A DNA stretch of 46,436 bases from NCBI GenBank assembly GCA_015059095.1, contig SVBA01000014.1, positions 4,907 to 51,342 of the forward strand. Reading direction: 5' to 3'. The translations under genes and the position numbers were made by a program. Under the pieces are notes generated by a model. That model saw only the letters and a program-made list of their open reading frames with translations. It did no database searches and was not told the DNA's origin. Shown one piece after another: positions 22,266 through 31,912 of this stretch. The DNA is from Erysipelotrichaceae bacterium. Lineage in GTDB: Bacteria; Bacillota_I; Bacilli_A; RFN20; CAG-449. Within the stretch, counting starts at the first letter, position 1, and every line of letters starts with the position of its first letter.

Positions 22266-23459
22266 ATGTTTTCAATTAAGACACTTTATAAAATAGGTAA
22301 TGGTCCTTCTTCATCACACACTATGGGACCAAGAAATGCAGTTCTTTATGTATTAGAACATTATCCAAATGCGGATTTATACGAGATGTATGTTTACGAA
22401 TCTTTAGCGCTTACTGGAGTAGGACATTTATTGGATTATATTGTCGAAAAAACTTTTGGTGATATTCCACATAAAGTAATTTTTGATATGGAAACAAAAA
22501 GAGAACATCCAAATACAATGGTATTTAAGGTTCATAAAGACAACAAAATAGAAGAAGTTACAATCTATTCTGTTGGTGGTGGACTTATTGATGTAGTAGG
22601 TGTTGAAGATGAAGGATATGTTGATGTATTTCCACATAAAAACTTTTCGGAAATAAAAGAATATTGTATGTCCAGTAATATTACTTTAGTTGATTATATT
22701 AAAAAATATGATCAACCTGATTTAATGGAACATATGGAAAAAGTATATTCAACAATGACTACTATGGTAAAAGAAGGATTAGAAAAGAATGGCTTTTTAC
22801 CGGGAAAACTACATGTTGCAAGAAAAGCTAAAAAGATTTTTAATAAAGTAGTTCCTCATGAAAGAGCAGACATGAAAGAAAAAAGATTAATATCTGCATA
22901 TGCTTTTGCTGCTAGTGAAGAAAATGCTTGTGGTTCAACTGTTGTTACTGCTCCTACATGTGGTGCGTGTGGAATCTTACCAGCATTATTAAGATATTAT
23001 GAAGATTTAGGATTTACTCATGAACAATTAATTGAAGGATTATTAGTAGCAGGATTAATTGGTTTAGTTGTTAAACATAATGCATCTATTTCTGGAGCAG
23101 AATGTGGATGTCAAGCTGAAGTTGGTACTGCTTGTTCGATGGGTGCTGCTTTTATTGCACATTTATATTCTCAAGATATTTTAATTATTGAAAGAGCGGC
23201 AGAGATTGCTATGGAACATACTTTAGGATTAACTTGTGATCCAATTGATGGATATGTTCAAATACCATGTATTGAAAGAAATGCTCTTGGTGCTTTAAGA
23301 GCAATTGACTCTGCTATGTTAACTCATTTAATTACGACAACAGATTCAAAAATTTCTTTTGATACTGTAGTTGAAACTATGTATCAAACAGGTAAAGATT
23401 TAAATAATTCATATCGTGAAACATCGACTGGTGGATTAGCAAAAACATATACAAAATAG
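22266..23459 (+). CDS. L-serine dehydratase, iron-sulfur type, single chain
   Basis: A 397-residue enzyme converting L-serine to pyruvate and ammonia. The N-terminal beta domain starts with the typical Y-K-I-G-N-G-P-S-S-S-H-T-M-G-P-R. The alpha domain holds the Fe-S/catalytic segments A-C-G-S-T-V-V-T-A-P-T-C-G-A-C-G, A-E-C-G-C-Q-A-E-V-G and L-T-C-D-P-I-D-G-Y-V-Q. The single-chain form joins what Bacillus splits into two subunits, and is somewhat shorter than E. coli SdaA. The product pyruvate also feeds DapA. Ten bases separate it from the pyrophosphatase gene, so they are co-transcribed. Confidence 0.93.
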   Translation: MFSIKTLYKIGNGPSSSHTMGPRNAVLYVLEHYPNADLYEMYVYESLALTGVGHLLDYIVEKTFGDIPHKVIFDMETKREHPNTMVFKVHKDNKIEEVTIYSVGGGLIDVVGVEDEGYVDVFPHKNFSEIKEYCMSSNITLVDYIKKYDQPDLMEHMEKVYSTMTTMVKEGLEKNGFLPGKLHVARKAKKIFNKVVPHERADMKEKRLISAYAFAASEENACGSTVVTAPTCGACGILPALLRYYEDLGFTHEQLIEGLLVAGLIGLVVKHNASISGAECGCQAEVGTACSMGAAFIAHLYSQDILIIERAAEIAMEHTLGLTCDPIDGYVQIPCIERNALGALRAIDSAMLTHLITTTDSKISFDTVVETMYQTGKDLNNSYRETSTGGLAKTYTK

Positions 23460-23469
23460 GAGGACTTTT

Positions 23470-24000
23470 ATGAATATTTGGAAAGATATTGGAAAAGAAA
23501 GAATTAGTAAAAACGAGTTTATTGGATGTATTGAAATTTCTAAAGGAAGTAAAATGAAATATGAACTTGATAAGGAAACAGGAAGATTGATTTTAGATAG
23601 AGTATTATATACTTCTACTCACTATCCTCAAAATTATGGTTTTATTCCTAGAACTTATGCTGGTGATAATGACCCTCTTGATGTACTTGTAATGTGTCAA
23701 GAACCAATCGCTCCTCTATGCTTAGTTAGATGTTATCCAATTGGAGTTATTAAGATGATTGACTCAGAAATGGAAGATGAAAAAATTATTGCAATTTGTG
23801 CAGATGATCCTTCATTAAATTGTTATCAAGATATTTCTGATTTGCCACCACATATTTTAGAAGAAATCTGTCATTTCTTTAGAGTGTATAAACAATTAGA
23901 AGGAAAAGATACTTTTGTTAGTGAAATTAAAGGCGTTCATGAAGCTAAAAAAATTATACAAGAATCAATTGAGAATTACGAAAAAACATTTGGAAATTAA
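23470..24000 (+). CDS. ppa: Inorganic pyrophosphatase (family I)
   Basis: A 176-residue soluble enzyme that hydrolyses pyrophosphate. The family I signature D-N-D-P-L-D-V-L-V holds the Mg-binding aspartates (about residues 73-81). It is preceded by Y-P-Q-N-Y-G-F-I-P-R-T and followed later by an E/D-rich loop and F-F-R-V-Y-K-Q-L-E-G-K. Length matches bacterial family I enzymes. AGGAGG precedes the ATG. It follows serine dehydratase directly and is 19 bases before the CotH-like gene. Confidence 0.94.
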   Translation: MNIWKDIGKERISKNEFIGCIEISKGSKMKYELDKETGRLILDRVLYTSTHYPQNYGFIPRTYAGDNDPLDVLVMCQEPIAPLCLVRCYPIGVIKMIDSEMEDEKIIAICADDPSLNCYQDISDLPPHILEEICHFFRVYKQLEGKDTFVSEIKGVHEAKKIIQESIENYEKTFGN

Positions 24001-24019
24001 TTTTAAGTGAGGACGTAAA

Positions 24020-26098
24020 ATGAAAAACAAAAAAATAATTTTACTTTTATTATCGACTTGTTTATTAACAGGTTGTGATTTTCTTCAAAATATTATGAGT
24101 GGTTCAGGTACTAGTTCTAGTGAAAAACCCAATGTTAATTCTAGTGAAACTAACTCTTCTAGTAATTCCTCATCTACTTCAGAAGATGTTGAAACTTTTA
24201 ATTATTATAAAAATGATGCATATAAGGAGATTGTTTTAAAAACTCCTGATTTTTCAACTAGAAAGATTAATTCTATTGAAGAAGTTACTTTTGATGATTT
24301 ATTTAATTTAGGTAATAAAGTATCTATTAATGTAGAAGTTTCCGATGAACAATTAATGTTATTACAACAAGACTTTGAAACGGGATATAAATCAGAAATT
24401 TATAGAATCGCAGATAAAGTAGATATTACATTAGTAAATTATGGAAATACATATTCTTGGAGTTTTGATCAAGTTGGTATAAGACAAAAAGGAAATACTT
24501 CTAGAGAGAATATTTTTGTTGATGGAAAAATAAATGGGTTGAATCATTTTAAATTATCGTTTGATGAAACTTTTGATGATCCTGAAATGTATGGGAATGC
24601 ATGTGTTGATTGGACAAATAGAGAAGATGAAAAAATACTAAGAGAAGATAGAGATTTTTTAGGCTTATCTGGAGTAGATATTAAATGGAATAAAAATTAT
24701 GATTCTACACATATTAAAGAAATTTATGCTTCTTATTTATATGACGCATGTAATTTGATGACTCCTTCTGTTGGATTGACAACGTTCTCAATTAAGCAAT
24801 TAGGAAATAATCAAACTTATGATTTTGGTTTATGTACATTATTTGAACCTACAAGTAAATCATTTATTAAAAGGGAGTTAAAGAAAGGACCTTATGTAAA
24901 TACTTCAGTTTGGAAAGAAGAAAATAACGGTACATTTGGTGTCCCTGATTCTAAGTATGGAGATTATTACAAAGCAAGTTATGGAGTAGGCTCAGGGTTC
25001 TATGGTAACGGAGCTGATTTATCTAGCGGATCGACAATGGGGGATAAAGTTGGTGTAGGTAATATTTCTGGTTCATATATTCCAGCATATGAAAGAAAAA
25101 CAAACACTGATGTTGCTTATGATGATGCATTATTAAAAGGACTAACTAAAGCTATTTCTTCTGGAACTTACGATTCTATAAATAAAGTTTTGGATCTAAA
25201 ATATTTTGCGATTACTGAAGCGTGTAACTACTTTATTGGTAATCCCGATGATTTAAAAAATAATCATAATAACTATACAATTTATTTTAGAAGAACCGAT
25301 GGAAAAGGGATGATTATTCCTATTGATAATGATAGATGTTTTGGTATTACTAAAGATTGGAATCCTGATGGACACGGAATGACAGAAGTAGGGGTTTTTA
25401 GCCAAAAACCTGCCGCTAAAGATAGTGTAAACAAATTGCACAAAAAGACAATTTTAGCAACATCTAATGATTGTAAAGCAATATATTTAACTTATGTAAA
25501 GGCATTAAATGTTTCTTCGTGGTTAACAAATGAAACTTTCAAATCTTTATATGACATTGCTTATGCCACATATGGAAATAATTCTACTGTAACTTCTTTT
25601 GGAGATGGATTTGAATTCAGCTTAGATTCTACTTATGGTAATTTTACTTTCAATGATTATATTAATAAGAAAAAGAATATGGTTAATATGAATCAAACTA
25701 TTGTCAATAATAATAAACCAAATTCTGGCGATACAAATAATAATCAAACTTCAAGTAGCGAAACTTCTTCAAGCGAATCTAATGAAGGTTATTATGGAGA
25801 TATTTATTTGACTGGAAAATTTATTGAATGGGCTACATACAATAAGAATTATCCTTTTACATATAAAGGTAATGGTGTTTATACTATTACTTTTACAGTT
25901 CAAAATGTAGAAGATGGTGTTGCAAAAGTTAAAATTTATGATGGTGAAAATTATGATAAATTAGATTGGACGATAGTTGATAATACTTTAGTTATGGAAA
26001 AAGGATCGAGCGCAAAAATTTATGATTGTTATAATGGACAATCAGTAACTATTACAATCAATACGCTTACTAAAGCTGTTGAAATTGTGAAAGGATAA
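24020..26098 (+). CDS. CotH-kinase-like lipoprotein with C-terminal beta module
   Basis: A 692-residue lipoprotein (lipobox L-L-T-G-C, Cys19) with a Ser-rich stalk (about 28-55). Residues about 95-490 look like a CotH protein-kinase-like domain: G-I-R-Q-K-G-N-T-S-R, then K-L-S-F-D-E-T-F, A-S-Y-L-Y-D-A-C-N, C-T-L-F-E-P ... F-I-K-R-E-L, and the end N-H-N-N-Y-T-I-Y-F-R then I-I-P-I-D-N-D-R-C-F-G with the metal-binding Asp pair. A second Ser/Asn-rich stretch leads to a C-terminal beta module of about 100 residues opening G-D-I-Y-L-T-G-K-F. CotH in spores is a secreted kinase; a surface role here is inference. A 6-bp inverted repeat frames its start. Confidence 0.75.
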   Translation: MKNKKIILLLLSTCLLTGCDFLQNIMSGSGTSSSEKPNVNSSETNSSSNSSSTSEDVETFNYYKNDAYKEIVLKTPDFSTRKINSIEEVTFDDLFNLGNKVSINVEVSDEQLMLLQQDFETGYKSEIYRIADKVDITLVNYGNTYSWSFDQVGIRQKGNTSRENIFVDGKINGLNHFKLSFDETFDDPEMYGNACVDWTNREDEKILREDRDFLGLSGVDIKWNKNYDSTHIKEIYASYLYDACNLMTPSVGLTTFSIKQLGNNQTYDFGLCTLFEPTSKSFIKRELKKGPYVNTSVWKEENNGTFGVPDSKYGDYYKASYGVGSGFYGNGADLSSGSTMGDKVGVGNISGSYIPAYERKTNTDVAYDDALLKGLTKAISSGTYDSINKVLDLKYFAITEACNYFIGNPDDLKNNHNNYTIYFRRTDGKGMIIPIDNDRCFGITKDWNPDGHGMTEVGVFSQKPAAKDSVNKLHKKTILATSNDCKAIYLTYVKALNVSSWLTNETFKSLYDIAYATYGNNSTVTSFGDGFEFSLDSTYGNFTFNDYINKKKNMVNMNQTIVNNNKPNSGDTNNNQTSSSETSSSESNEGYYGDIYLTGKFIEWATYNKNYPFTYKGNGVYTITFTVQNVEDGVAKVKIYDGENYDKLDWTIVDNTLVMEKGSSAKIYDCYNGQSVTITINTLTKAVEIVKG

Positions 26099-26104
26099 AA
26101 AAAT

Positions 26105-27172
26105 ATGATTAATATATTACAAGGTTTTCCTGCAGAGTTAATTGTTGTATTTGTCATTTTAGGTATTATTTTAGTTTGTTTAGTTTTAGTATTTCTACTA
26201 GCAAAAAAAATTAGAGACATGGTTTTTAATAAAAGATATGACGACAATAATACTTTGAAATATTTTTATGCTAGTGATTTTGAAAATTTAGAAATTGAAC
26301 CGATTGAATTTATATCAAATAAAAATAAAATCGTAGGTTATATTTATAAAGATATAACGATTAATGATTATAAAGGGGTAATTGTTTTTTCTCATGGATT
26401 AGGGGTCGGACATAATCAATACACCACTGAAATTGATCATTTTTGTAAAAAAGGCTTTTTAGTTGTTGGTTATGATGTAAGTGGAACTGGTAAAAGTGAA
26501 GGGAAGACAATTAAAGGAATTACTACCGCTTTATACAATTTAAGAGATTGTCTAACTTTTGTTGAATCTCATCCTATTTTATCTAAATATAAAAAGATGG
26601 TTGTAGGACATTCTATGGGAGGATACGCTGCTAATAACATTACTAGATATAATCAAAATTTGGTAGGTATAGTTTCTATGGCAGGATTTGATACTCCACA
26701 CGGCTTATTGAGTGAAGAAATAGCATTAGCTAATGGTATGGATATAAAGATATTAGGTAGAATGTTTAAACTATTAGATTTTTTATACTTTGGTAAACAA
26801 GGTTTATATTCGTCTTTAGACGCCTTTAAAAAGACAAATATTAAACATTTATTAATATCTGGTAATAAAGACAATATTGTAGATACAGTTAAAAACTTTG
26901 AAAGATTCAAAGAAGAATTACAAGATAGAGAAAACTTTGAATTCTTATTAGTAGAAGATAGATATCATCGTCCAAATATATCTCTAGAGGCAAGTAACTA
27001 TGATCAAGAAACAAATATTCAACTTATGGAATTAAAAAGAGAATATAAAAACAAAATTCCAGAGGATGTAAATAGAGAATATTATGATTCATTGGATTAT
27101 AATCTACTAGTTGAATTAGATAAAGAAGTCATGGGGAAGATTGATGAATTTATCTTAGATTGCTTCAAATAA
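26105..27172 (+). CDS. Membrane-anchored alpha/beta hydrolase
   Basis: A 355-residue protein. One N-terminal membrane helix (about 12-33) is followed by an alpha/beta hydrolase domain: oxyanion region F-S-H-G-L-G (95-100), G-Y-D-V-S-G-T-G-K-S (122-131) and the nucleophile elbow G-H-S-M-G-G (Ser170). A candidate His is in E-D-R-Y-H-R-P near residue 287. Substrate is unknown; esterases and lysophospholipase-like enzymes share this plan. It starts six bases after the CotH-like gene with AAAGGA inside that gene's end, so the two proteins are probably made together. Confidence 0.8.
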   Translation: MINILQGFPAELIVVFVILGIILVCLVLVFLLAKKIRDMVFNKRYDDNNTLKYFYASDFENLEIEPIEFISNKNKIVGYIYKDITINDYKGVIVFSHGLGVGHNQYTTEIDHFCKKGFLVVGYDVSGTGKSEGKTIKGITTALYNLRDCLTFVESHPILSKYKKMVVGHSMGGYAANNITRYNQNLVGIVSMAGFDTPHGLLSEEIALANGMDIKILGRMFKLLDFLYFGKQGLYSSLDAFKKTNIKHLLISGNKDNIVDTVKNFERFKEELQDRENFEFLLVEDRYHRPNISLEASNYDQETNIQLMELKREYKNKIPEDVNREYYDSLDYNLLVELDKEVMGKIDEFILDCFK

Positions 27173-27208
27173 CATTATTTATCTCCGATAAATAAAAAAA
27201 TAAAAAAT

Positions 27209-27252
27209 AAAATCAACACTACCCAGCGTTTCAAAAAGTGTTGATTTTTTTT
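27209..27252 (+). terminator. Terminator after the hydrolase gene
   Basis: A 12-bp perfect stem (AAAATCAACACT/AGTGTTGATTTT) with a 16-base loop and a long T-rich tail. Confidence 0.9.
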
Positions 27253-27271
27253 ATTTTTTTTCAAAAAACTC

Positions 27272-27303
27272 TTGTTAATTTATATTAAATTGGGTAATAT
27301 AAT
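27272..27303 (+). promoter_or_regulatory. Promoter of the str operon
   Basis: TTGTTA (27272-27277) and an overlapping TAATAT/TATAAT -10 region (27295-27303) lie 17 to 20 bases apart. Transcription would begin near 27308, giving a leader of about 115 bases. Confidence 0.55.
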
Positions 27304-27319
27304 TTAGCGTGTGCCAAAA

Positions 27320-27384
27320 AGCACTAGGGTTTCATGATGCATCAGCATCTATTTTTTAAGGAAAATGATGAAACGCCCGGTGTT
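27320..27384 (+). promoter_or_regulatory. Structured leader of the str operon
   Basis: AGCAC-TA-GGG-TTTCAT (27320-27335) can pair with ATGAAA-CG-CCC-G-GTGTT (27368-27384), giving a stem interrupted by small bulges. A nested 5-bp hairpin GATGC-ATCA-GCATC (27336-27349) forms inside. GTGC/GCAC just upstream can form an alternative small hairpin. Ribosomal-protein operons are often controlled by binding of one product to such a leader; S7 or S12 would be the candidates. The fold is by eye. Confidence 0.55.
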
Positions 27385-27423
27385 GTGGCTTACAAAATAG
27401 AAACGAAAGGAGGATTTTCAAAA

Positions 27424-27843
27424 ATGCCTACAATTAATCAATTAGTTCGTCAAGGACGTACAGCAACAATTGAAAAATCCAAAGCCCCAGCATTAAACAA
27501 ACGCTGGAATTCACTCGCAAAGAAAACAAAAGATCAAAATGCAGCTCAAAAAAGAGGTGTCTGTACTCGTGTTGGTACTATGACTCCTAAAAAACCTAAC
27601 TCAGCTTTACGTAAGTACGCTCGTGTTCGTTTATCAAATGGATATGAAGTTACTGCTTATATCGGCGGAGAAGGCCACAACTTACAAGAGCACAGTACTG
27701 TTTTAATTCGTGGTGGACGTGTTAAGGATTTACCAGGTGTTCGTTACCATATCATTAGAGGTACATTAGACTGTGCTGGTGTTAACGACAGAAAACAAAG
27801 TAGATCATTATACGGTACTAAAAAACCAAAAGCAGCAAAATAG
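27424..27843 (+). CDS. rpsL: 30S ribosomal protein S12
   Basis: A 139-residue ribosomal protein of the decoding site. It starts [12 protein letters not shown], has the streptomycin-region loop T-P-K-K-P-N-S and [12 protein letters not shown], and ends with a basic K-K-P-K-A-A-K tail. The lysine and proline sites where resistance mutations arise are wild type. The ATG at 27424 follows AAAGGAGG. The frame stays open upstream to 27334 inside the leader, but that start has no ribosome binding site and does not match the family. First gene of the str operon. Confidence 0.97.
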   Translation: MPTINQLVRQGRTATIEKSKAPALNKRWNSLAKKTKDQNAAQKRGVCTRVGTMTPKKPNSALRKYARVRLSNGYEVTAYIGGEGHNLQEHSTVLIRGGRVKDLPGVRYHIIRGTLDCAGVNDRKQSRSLYGTKKPKAAK

Positions 27844-27917
27844 TTTAGATATTGCTCGAATTTAATACGTATATAAAAATTCTAAAAAAATAAATTAATA
27901 GGAAAGGAGGATTTTTA

Positions 27918-28388
27918 ATGCCACGTAGAGGAGTTATCGCAAAACGCGATGTGTTACCAGATCCAATTTATAGTTCAAAATTAGTAACACGTTTAATTAA
28001 TAAAATTATGATTGATGGTAAAAAGGGTACAGCTCAAACCATCCTATATAATGCTTTTAATAGAGTAGAAGCAAAAACAGGTAAACCTGCAATGGAAGTT
28101 TTCGAAGTAGCACTTGGAAACATCATGCCAGCTCTTGAATTAAAAATGAGAAGAGTTGGGGGTTCTAACTATCAAGTACCAATCGAAGTATCTGCTGAAA
28201 GAAGAGTTACTTTAGGTTTAAGATGGTTAGTTAACTATTCTAGATTAAGAAATGAAAAAACAATGGAAGAAAGATTAGCAGCAGAAATTATCGATGCAGC
28301 TAATGGTACAGGCGCTTCAGTTAAGAAGAGAGAAGATGTACACAAAATGGCAGAAGCTAATAAGGCTTACGCTCATTACAGATGGTAA
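27918..28388 (+). CDS. rpsG: 30S ribosomal protein S7
   Basis: A 156-residue primary 16S rRNA-binding protein of the 30S head. It begins [18 protein letters not shown] and contains [15 protein letters not shown] near the middle. Length is exactly typical. AAAGGAGG precedes the ATG; 74 bases separate it from rpsL with no terminator. S7 is a known autogenous repressor of the str operon in E. coli. Confidence 0.97.
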   Translation: MPRRGVIAKRDVLPDPIYSSKLVTRLINKIMIDGKKGTAQTILYNAFNRVEAKTGKPAMEVFEVALGNIMPALELKMRRVGGSNYQVPIEVSAERRVTLGLRWLVNYSRLRNEKTMEERLAAEIIDAANGTGASVKKREDVHKMAEANKAYAHYRW

Positions 28389-28406
28389 TTGGAGGAATAA
28401 TTTAAT

Positions 28407-30467
28407 ATGTCAGATATTAAAATGACTCGTAATATCGGTATCATGGCTCATATTGATGCTGGTAAAACAACATGTTCAGAAAGAATTTTATTCTACACAG
28501 GTAAAATTTATAAAATCGGTGAAACTCACGATGGTTCTGCAACAATGGACTGGATGAAACAAGAGCAAGATAGAGGTATTACAATTACTTCTGCTGCAAC
28601 AACTTGTTATTGGAAAGGCCACAGAATCAACCTTATCGACACTCCTGGGCACGTAGACTTCACAGCTGAAGTTGAACGTTCTCTTCGTGTATTAGATGGT
28701 GCTGTTACTGTCTTAGATGGTAAGAGTGGTGTTGAACCACAAACTGAAACAGTTTGGAGACAAGGTACTAAATATAGTGTTCCAAGAATTGTTTTCGTAA
28801 ACAAATTAGACGCTATTGGTGCTGACTTCGAAATGTCAGTTAGATCAATCGGTGAAAAATTAGGTGCTAACGCTGCTCCAATTTGTTACCCAATTGGTTT
28901 AGAATCTCAATTAAAAGGTGTTATCGACATCGTTGAAATGAAAGCTTGGATTTATTCAGATGTTAAAGGTGAACACCCAACAGAAGTTGCAATTCCAGAA
29001 GAATACTTAGATAGAGTTACTGAATTAAGAGCTTCTTTAATTGAAAACTTAGCTAACTATGATGATGATTTCATGATGAAAGTCTTAGAAGGCGAAGAAC
29101 CAACAATTGAAGAAATCAAATCTTGTATCAGAAAAGCTGTATTAACAGCTGAATTCTTCCCAGTATTATGTGGTTCTGCATATAAAAACAAAGGTATTCA
29201 ACACTTATTAGATGCAGTTATTGAATACTTACCTTCACCAGTTGATATTAAAAATGCTGTTGGTACAGATGAAGATGGTAATGAAGTTGAATGTGTACCA
29301 TCAAATGATGCTCCACTTGCAGCATTAGCATTCAAGATTATGACTGACCCATTCATTGGTAAATTAGCATTCTTCAGAGTTTACTCTGGTGTTGCTAAAG
29401 CAGGTTCATATGTTTATAACTCAACAAAAGGTGTTAAAGAAAGATTCTCACGTTTAGTTATCATGAACTCAAACAAGAGAGAAGAAGTTGAAACAGTAGG
29501 TGCTGGTGATATCGGTGCTGCAGTTGGTTTAAAATCAACTACTACTGGTGATACATTATGTGATGAAAATCACCCAATCGTCTTAGAATCAATTAAATTC
29601 TCAGATCCAGTTATCTCAGAAGCTATTGAACCAAAATCAAAAGGCGATCAAGACAAAATGACAAATGGTCTTATGAAATTATCAGAAGAAGACCCAACTT
29701 TCAGATTCTATACAGATAAAGAAACTGGCCAAAACATCATCGCAGGTGTTGGTGAATTACATCTAGATGTAATGGTTACAAGATTAAGAGATGAATTTAA
29801 AGTTGCAGTTAACGTAGGTGCTCCACAAGTTGCTTATAGAGAAACAATCCGTAAATCAGCTGAATGTGAAGGTAAATACGTTAAACAATCAGGTGGTCAT
29901 GGTCAATATGGTCACGTATGGGTTAAATTTGAACCAAACCCAGGCAAAGGATTTGAATTCGTTGACGCTATCGTTGGTGGTGTTGTTCCAAGAGAATACA
30001 TTAAACCAACAATGGAAGGTTTAAAGGATTCATTAGATAGAGGTTTAGTTGCTGGCTATCCAATCATTGACATCAAAGCAACATTATTTGATGGTTCATC
30101 ACACGATGTTGACTCATCAGAAGCTGCTTATAAAGTTGCTGCTTCATTAGCATTAAAAGAAGCCGCAAAAAAATGTGATCCAGTTATCTTAGAACCAATC
30201 GTTAAAGTTGAAGTTACTACACCATCTGAATATTTAGGTGATATTATGGGTGACATCAGCGCAAGACGTGGTGAAATCAGAGAACAAACTGAAAAAGGTA
30301 ACGCTCAAATCTTAAGTGCATACGTTCCATTAGGTAATATGTTCGGTTATGTTACTGACTTAAGATCTATGTCTAAAGGTCGTGCTAACTACGTAATGGA
30401 AATGGACCACTATGAAGAATGTCCAAAATACATTCAAGAAGAAATTATTAAAAAATCACATAAATAA
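28407..30467 (+). CDS. fusA: Elongation factor G
   Basis: A 686-residue translocation GTPase. G1 is A-H-I-D-A-G-K-T, the switch II motif is D-T-P-G-H-V-D-F, and the guanine-specificity motif is N-K-L-D. The five-domain layout and end are complete, with Y-G-H-V-W in domain IV. Codon use is shifted to C-ending codons (AAC, TTC, CCA), as expected for a highly expressed gene. It starts 18 bases after rpsG with GGAGG. Confidence 0.97.
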   Translation: MSDIKMTRNIGIMAHIDAGKTTCSERILFYTGKIYKIGETHDGSATMDWMKQEQDRGITITSAATTCYWKGHRINLIDTPGHVDFTAEVERSLRVLDGAVTVLDGKSGVEPQTETVWRQGTKYSVPRIVFVNKLDAIGADFEMSVRSIGEKLGANAAPICYPIGLESQLKGVIDIVEMKAWIYSDVKGEHPTEVAIPEEYLDRVTELRASLIENLANYDDDFMMKVLEGEEPTIEEIKSCIRKAVLTAEFFPVLCGSAYKNKGIQHLLDAVIEYLPSPVDIKNAVGTDEDGNEVECVPSNDAPLAALAFKIMTDPFIGKLAFFRVYSGVAKAGSYVYNSTKGVKERFSRLVIMNSNKREEVETVGAGDIGAAVGLKSTTTGDTLCDENHPIVLESIKFSDPVISEAIEPKSKGDQDKMTNGLMKLSEEDPTFRFYTDKETGQNIIAGVGELHLDVMVTRLRDEFKVAVNVGAPQVAYRETIRKSAECEGKYVKQSGGHGQYGHVWVKFEPNPGKGFEFVDAIVGGVVPREYIKPTMEGLKDSLDRGLVAGYPIIDIKATLFDGSSHDVDSSEAAYKVAASLALKEAAKKCDPVILEPIVKVEVTTPSEYLGDIMGDISARRGEIREQTEKGNAQILSAYVPLGNMFGYVTDLRSMSKGRANYVMEMDHYEECPKYIQEEIIKKSHK

Positions 30468-30482
30468 TTGATTTTCAATTAT
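30464..30482 (+). repeat. Hairpin between fusA and tuf
   Basis: An 8-bp stem (ATAATTGA/TCAATTAT) with a TTT loop covers the fusA stop codon. There is no T-run after it, so it is more likely an mRNA-processing or stability element than a terminator. Confidence 0.4.
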
Positions 30483-30490
30483 GAAGAATG

Positions 30491-30519
30491 TTGATTTTAA
30501 ATAAAAAATGCTATATTAT
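30491..30519 (+). promoter_or_regulatory. Candidate internal promoter for tuf
   Basis: TTGATT (30491-30496) and TATTAT (30514-30519) are separated by 17 bases in the 96-base fusA-tuf gap. A separate tuf promoter is common in bacteria. Confidence 0.45.
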
Positions 30520-30563
30520 GAATACGTTGAAGTTCAAATTTAATTAATAGGAGGAATTCAATA

Positions 30564-31748
30564 ATGGCAAAAGAAAAATTTGATAGAAGTAAAACCCATG
30601 TTAATATTGGTACAATCGGTCACGTTGACCATGGTAAAACTACTTTAACTGCTGCAATTACAACAGTTTTAGCTAATGCAGGTTTATCAGAAAAGAAAGC
30701 ATACGATCAAATCGATGCTGCACCAGAAGAAAAAGCACGTGGTATTACAATTAACACAGCTCACATCGAATATCAAACAGCAACAAGACACTACGCTCAC
30801 GTTGACTGTCCAGGACACGCAGACTATGTTAAAAACATGATTACAGGTGCTGCTCAAATGGATGGTGCAATCTTAGTTGTTGCTGCTACTGACGGCGTTA
30901 TGCCACAAACTAGAGAACACATCTTATTAGCAAGACAAGTTGGTGTTCCATACATCGTAGTATTCTTAAACAAAGTAGACTTAGTTGACGACCCAGAATT
31001 AATCGACTTAGTTGAAATGGACGTAAGAGACGTATTAAGCCAATATAACTTCCCAGGTGATGACACACCAGTTATCCGTGGTTCAGCTAGAATGGCATTA
31101 GATGGTGATCCAGAAGCTGCTAAAGCAATTATGGAATTAATGGATGCTTGTGATTCTTATATCCCAGCTCCAGAAAGAGATACAGACAAACCATTCTTAT
31201 TAGCTATCGAAGACGTTTTAACAATCACAGGTCGTGGTACAGTTGTTACTGGTAGAGTTGAACGTGGTACAGTTACAATGGGTTCAGAAGTTGAAATCGT
31301 TGGTATTAAAGAAACTAAGAAATCAGTTATTACTGGTATCGAAATGTTCAGAAAACAATTAGATATGGCACAAGCTGGTGACAACGCTGGTATCTTATTA
31401 AGAGGTGTTTCACGTGACGAAGTTGTTCGTGGTCAAGTATTAGTAAAACCAGGTTCAGTTACTCCACATACAAAATTCAACGCTGAAGTTTACGTATTAA
31501 CTAAAGAAGAAGGTGGCCGTCATACAGCATTCTTATCTAACTACCGTCCACAATTCTACTTCCGTACTACAGACATCACAGGTGTAATTACTCTTCCTGC
31601 AGGTGTTGAAATGGTAATGCCAGGTGATAACGTTAACTTAACAGTTGAATTAATCCACCCAGTTGCTATTGAAAAAGGTACAAAATTCTCAATTCGTGAA
31701 GGTGGCCGTACAGTTGGTGCTGGTACAGTTGCTGAAATTATTAAATAA
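30564..31748 (+). CDS. tuf: Elongation factor Tu
   Basis: A 394-residue GTPase that brings aminoacyl-tRNA to the ribosome. G-H-V-D-H-G-K-T (G1), R-G-I-T-I-N-T-A-H (switch I), D-C-P-G-H-A-D-Y (switch II) and N-K-V-D (G4) are intact. Length is normal and codon bias is strong. AGGAGG precedes the ATG. It is the last gene of the operon and ends at a very strong terminator. Confidence 0.98.
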   Translation: MAKEKFDRSKTHVNIGTIGHVDHGKTTLTAAITTVLANAGLSEKKAYDQIDAAPEEKARGITINTAHIEYQTATRHYAHVDCPGHADYVKNMITGAAQMDGAILVVAATDGVMPQTREHILLARQVGVPYIVVFLNKVDLVDDPELIDLVEMDVRDVLSQYNFPGDDTPVIRGSARMALDGDPEAAKAIMELMDACDSYIPAPERDTDKPFLLAIEDVLTITGRGTVVTGRVERGTVTMGSEVEIVGIKETKKSVITGIEMFRKQLDMAQAGDNAGILLRGVSRDEVVRGQVLVKPGSVTPHTKFNAEVYVLTKEEGGRHTAFLSNYRPQFYFRTTDITGVITLPAGVEMVMPGDNVNLTVELIHPVAIEKGTKFSIREGGRTVGAGTVAEIIK

Positions 31749-31769
31749 TTTTAGAAAGCTAGAATTTAT

Positions 31770-31797
31770 AGACTATCCATTGGATAGTCTTTTTTTT
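31770..31797 (+). terminator. Terminator of the str operon
   Basis: A 9-bp perfect stem (AGACTATCC/GGATAGTCT) with an ATT loop, followed by a run of seven T after the stem. Confidence 0.92.
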
Positions 31798-31815
31798 GCT
31801 TTGAAACCGTTTTTA

Positions 31816-31824
31816 TGCTATAAA
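31816..31824 (+). promoter_or_regulatory. Candidate extended -10 for the RDD pair
   Basis: TGC-TATAAA fits a TGn-extended -10 box after the str terminator. A second possibility is TTGTCA (31833-31838) with TGA-TAATAT (31851-31859) at short spacing. Confidence 0.4.
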
Positions 31825-31912
31825 TACATTTTTTGTCAAAGAATATAGATTGATAATATATCAATTTTATGAGATAATTAAGTGGATATCGAATGATAGA
31901 ATGAGAGGGATT

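Noticed and set aside
27334-27423. Upstream extension of the rpsL reading frame
   Set aside because: The extra 30 residues do not match S12, have no ribosome binding site and lie in the structured leader. AAAGGAGG directly precedes the ATG at 27424.
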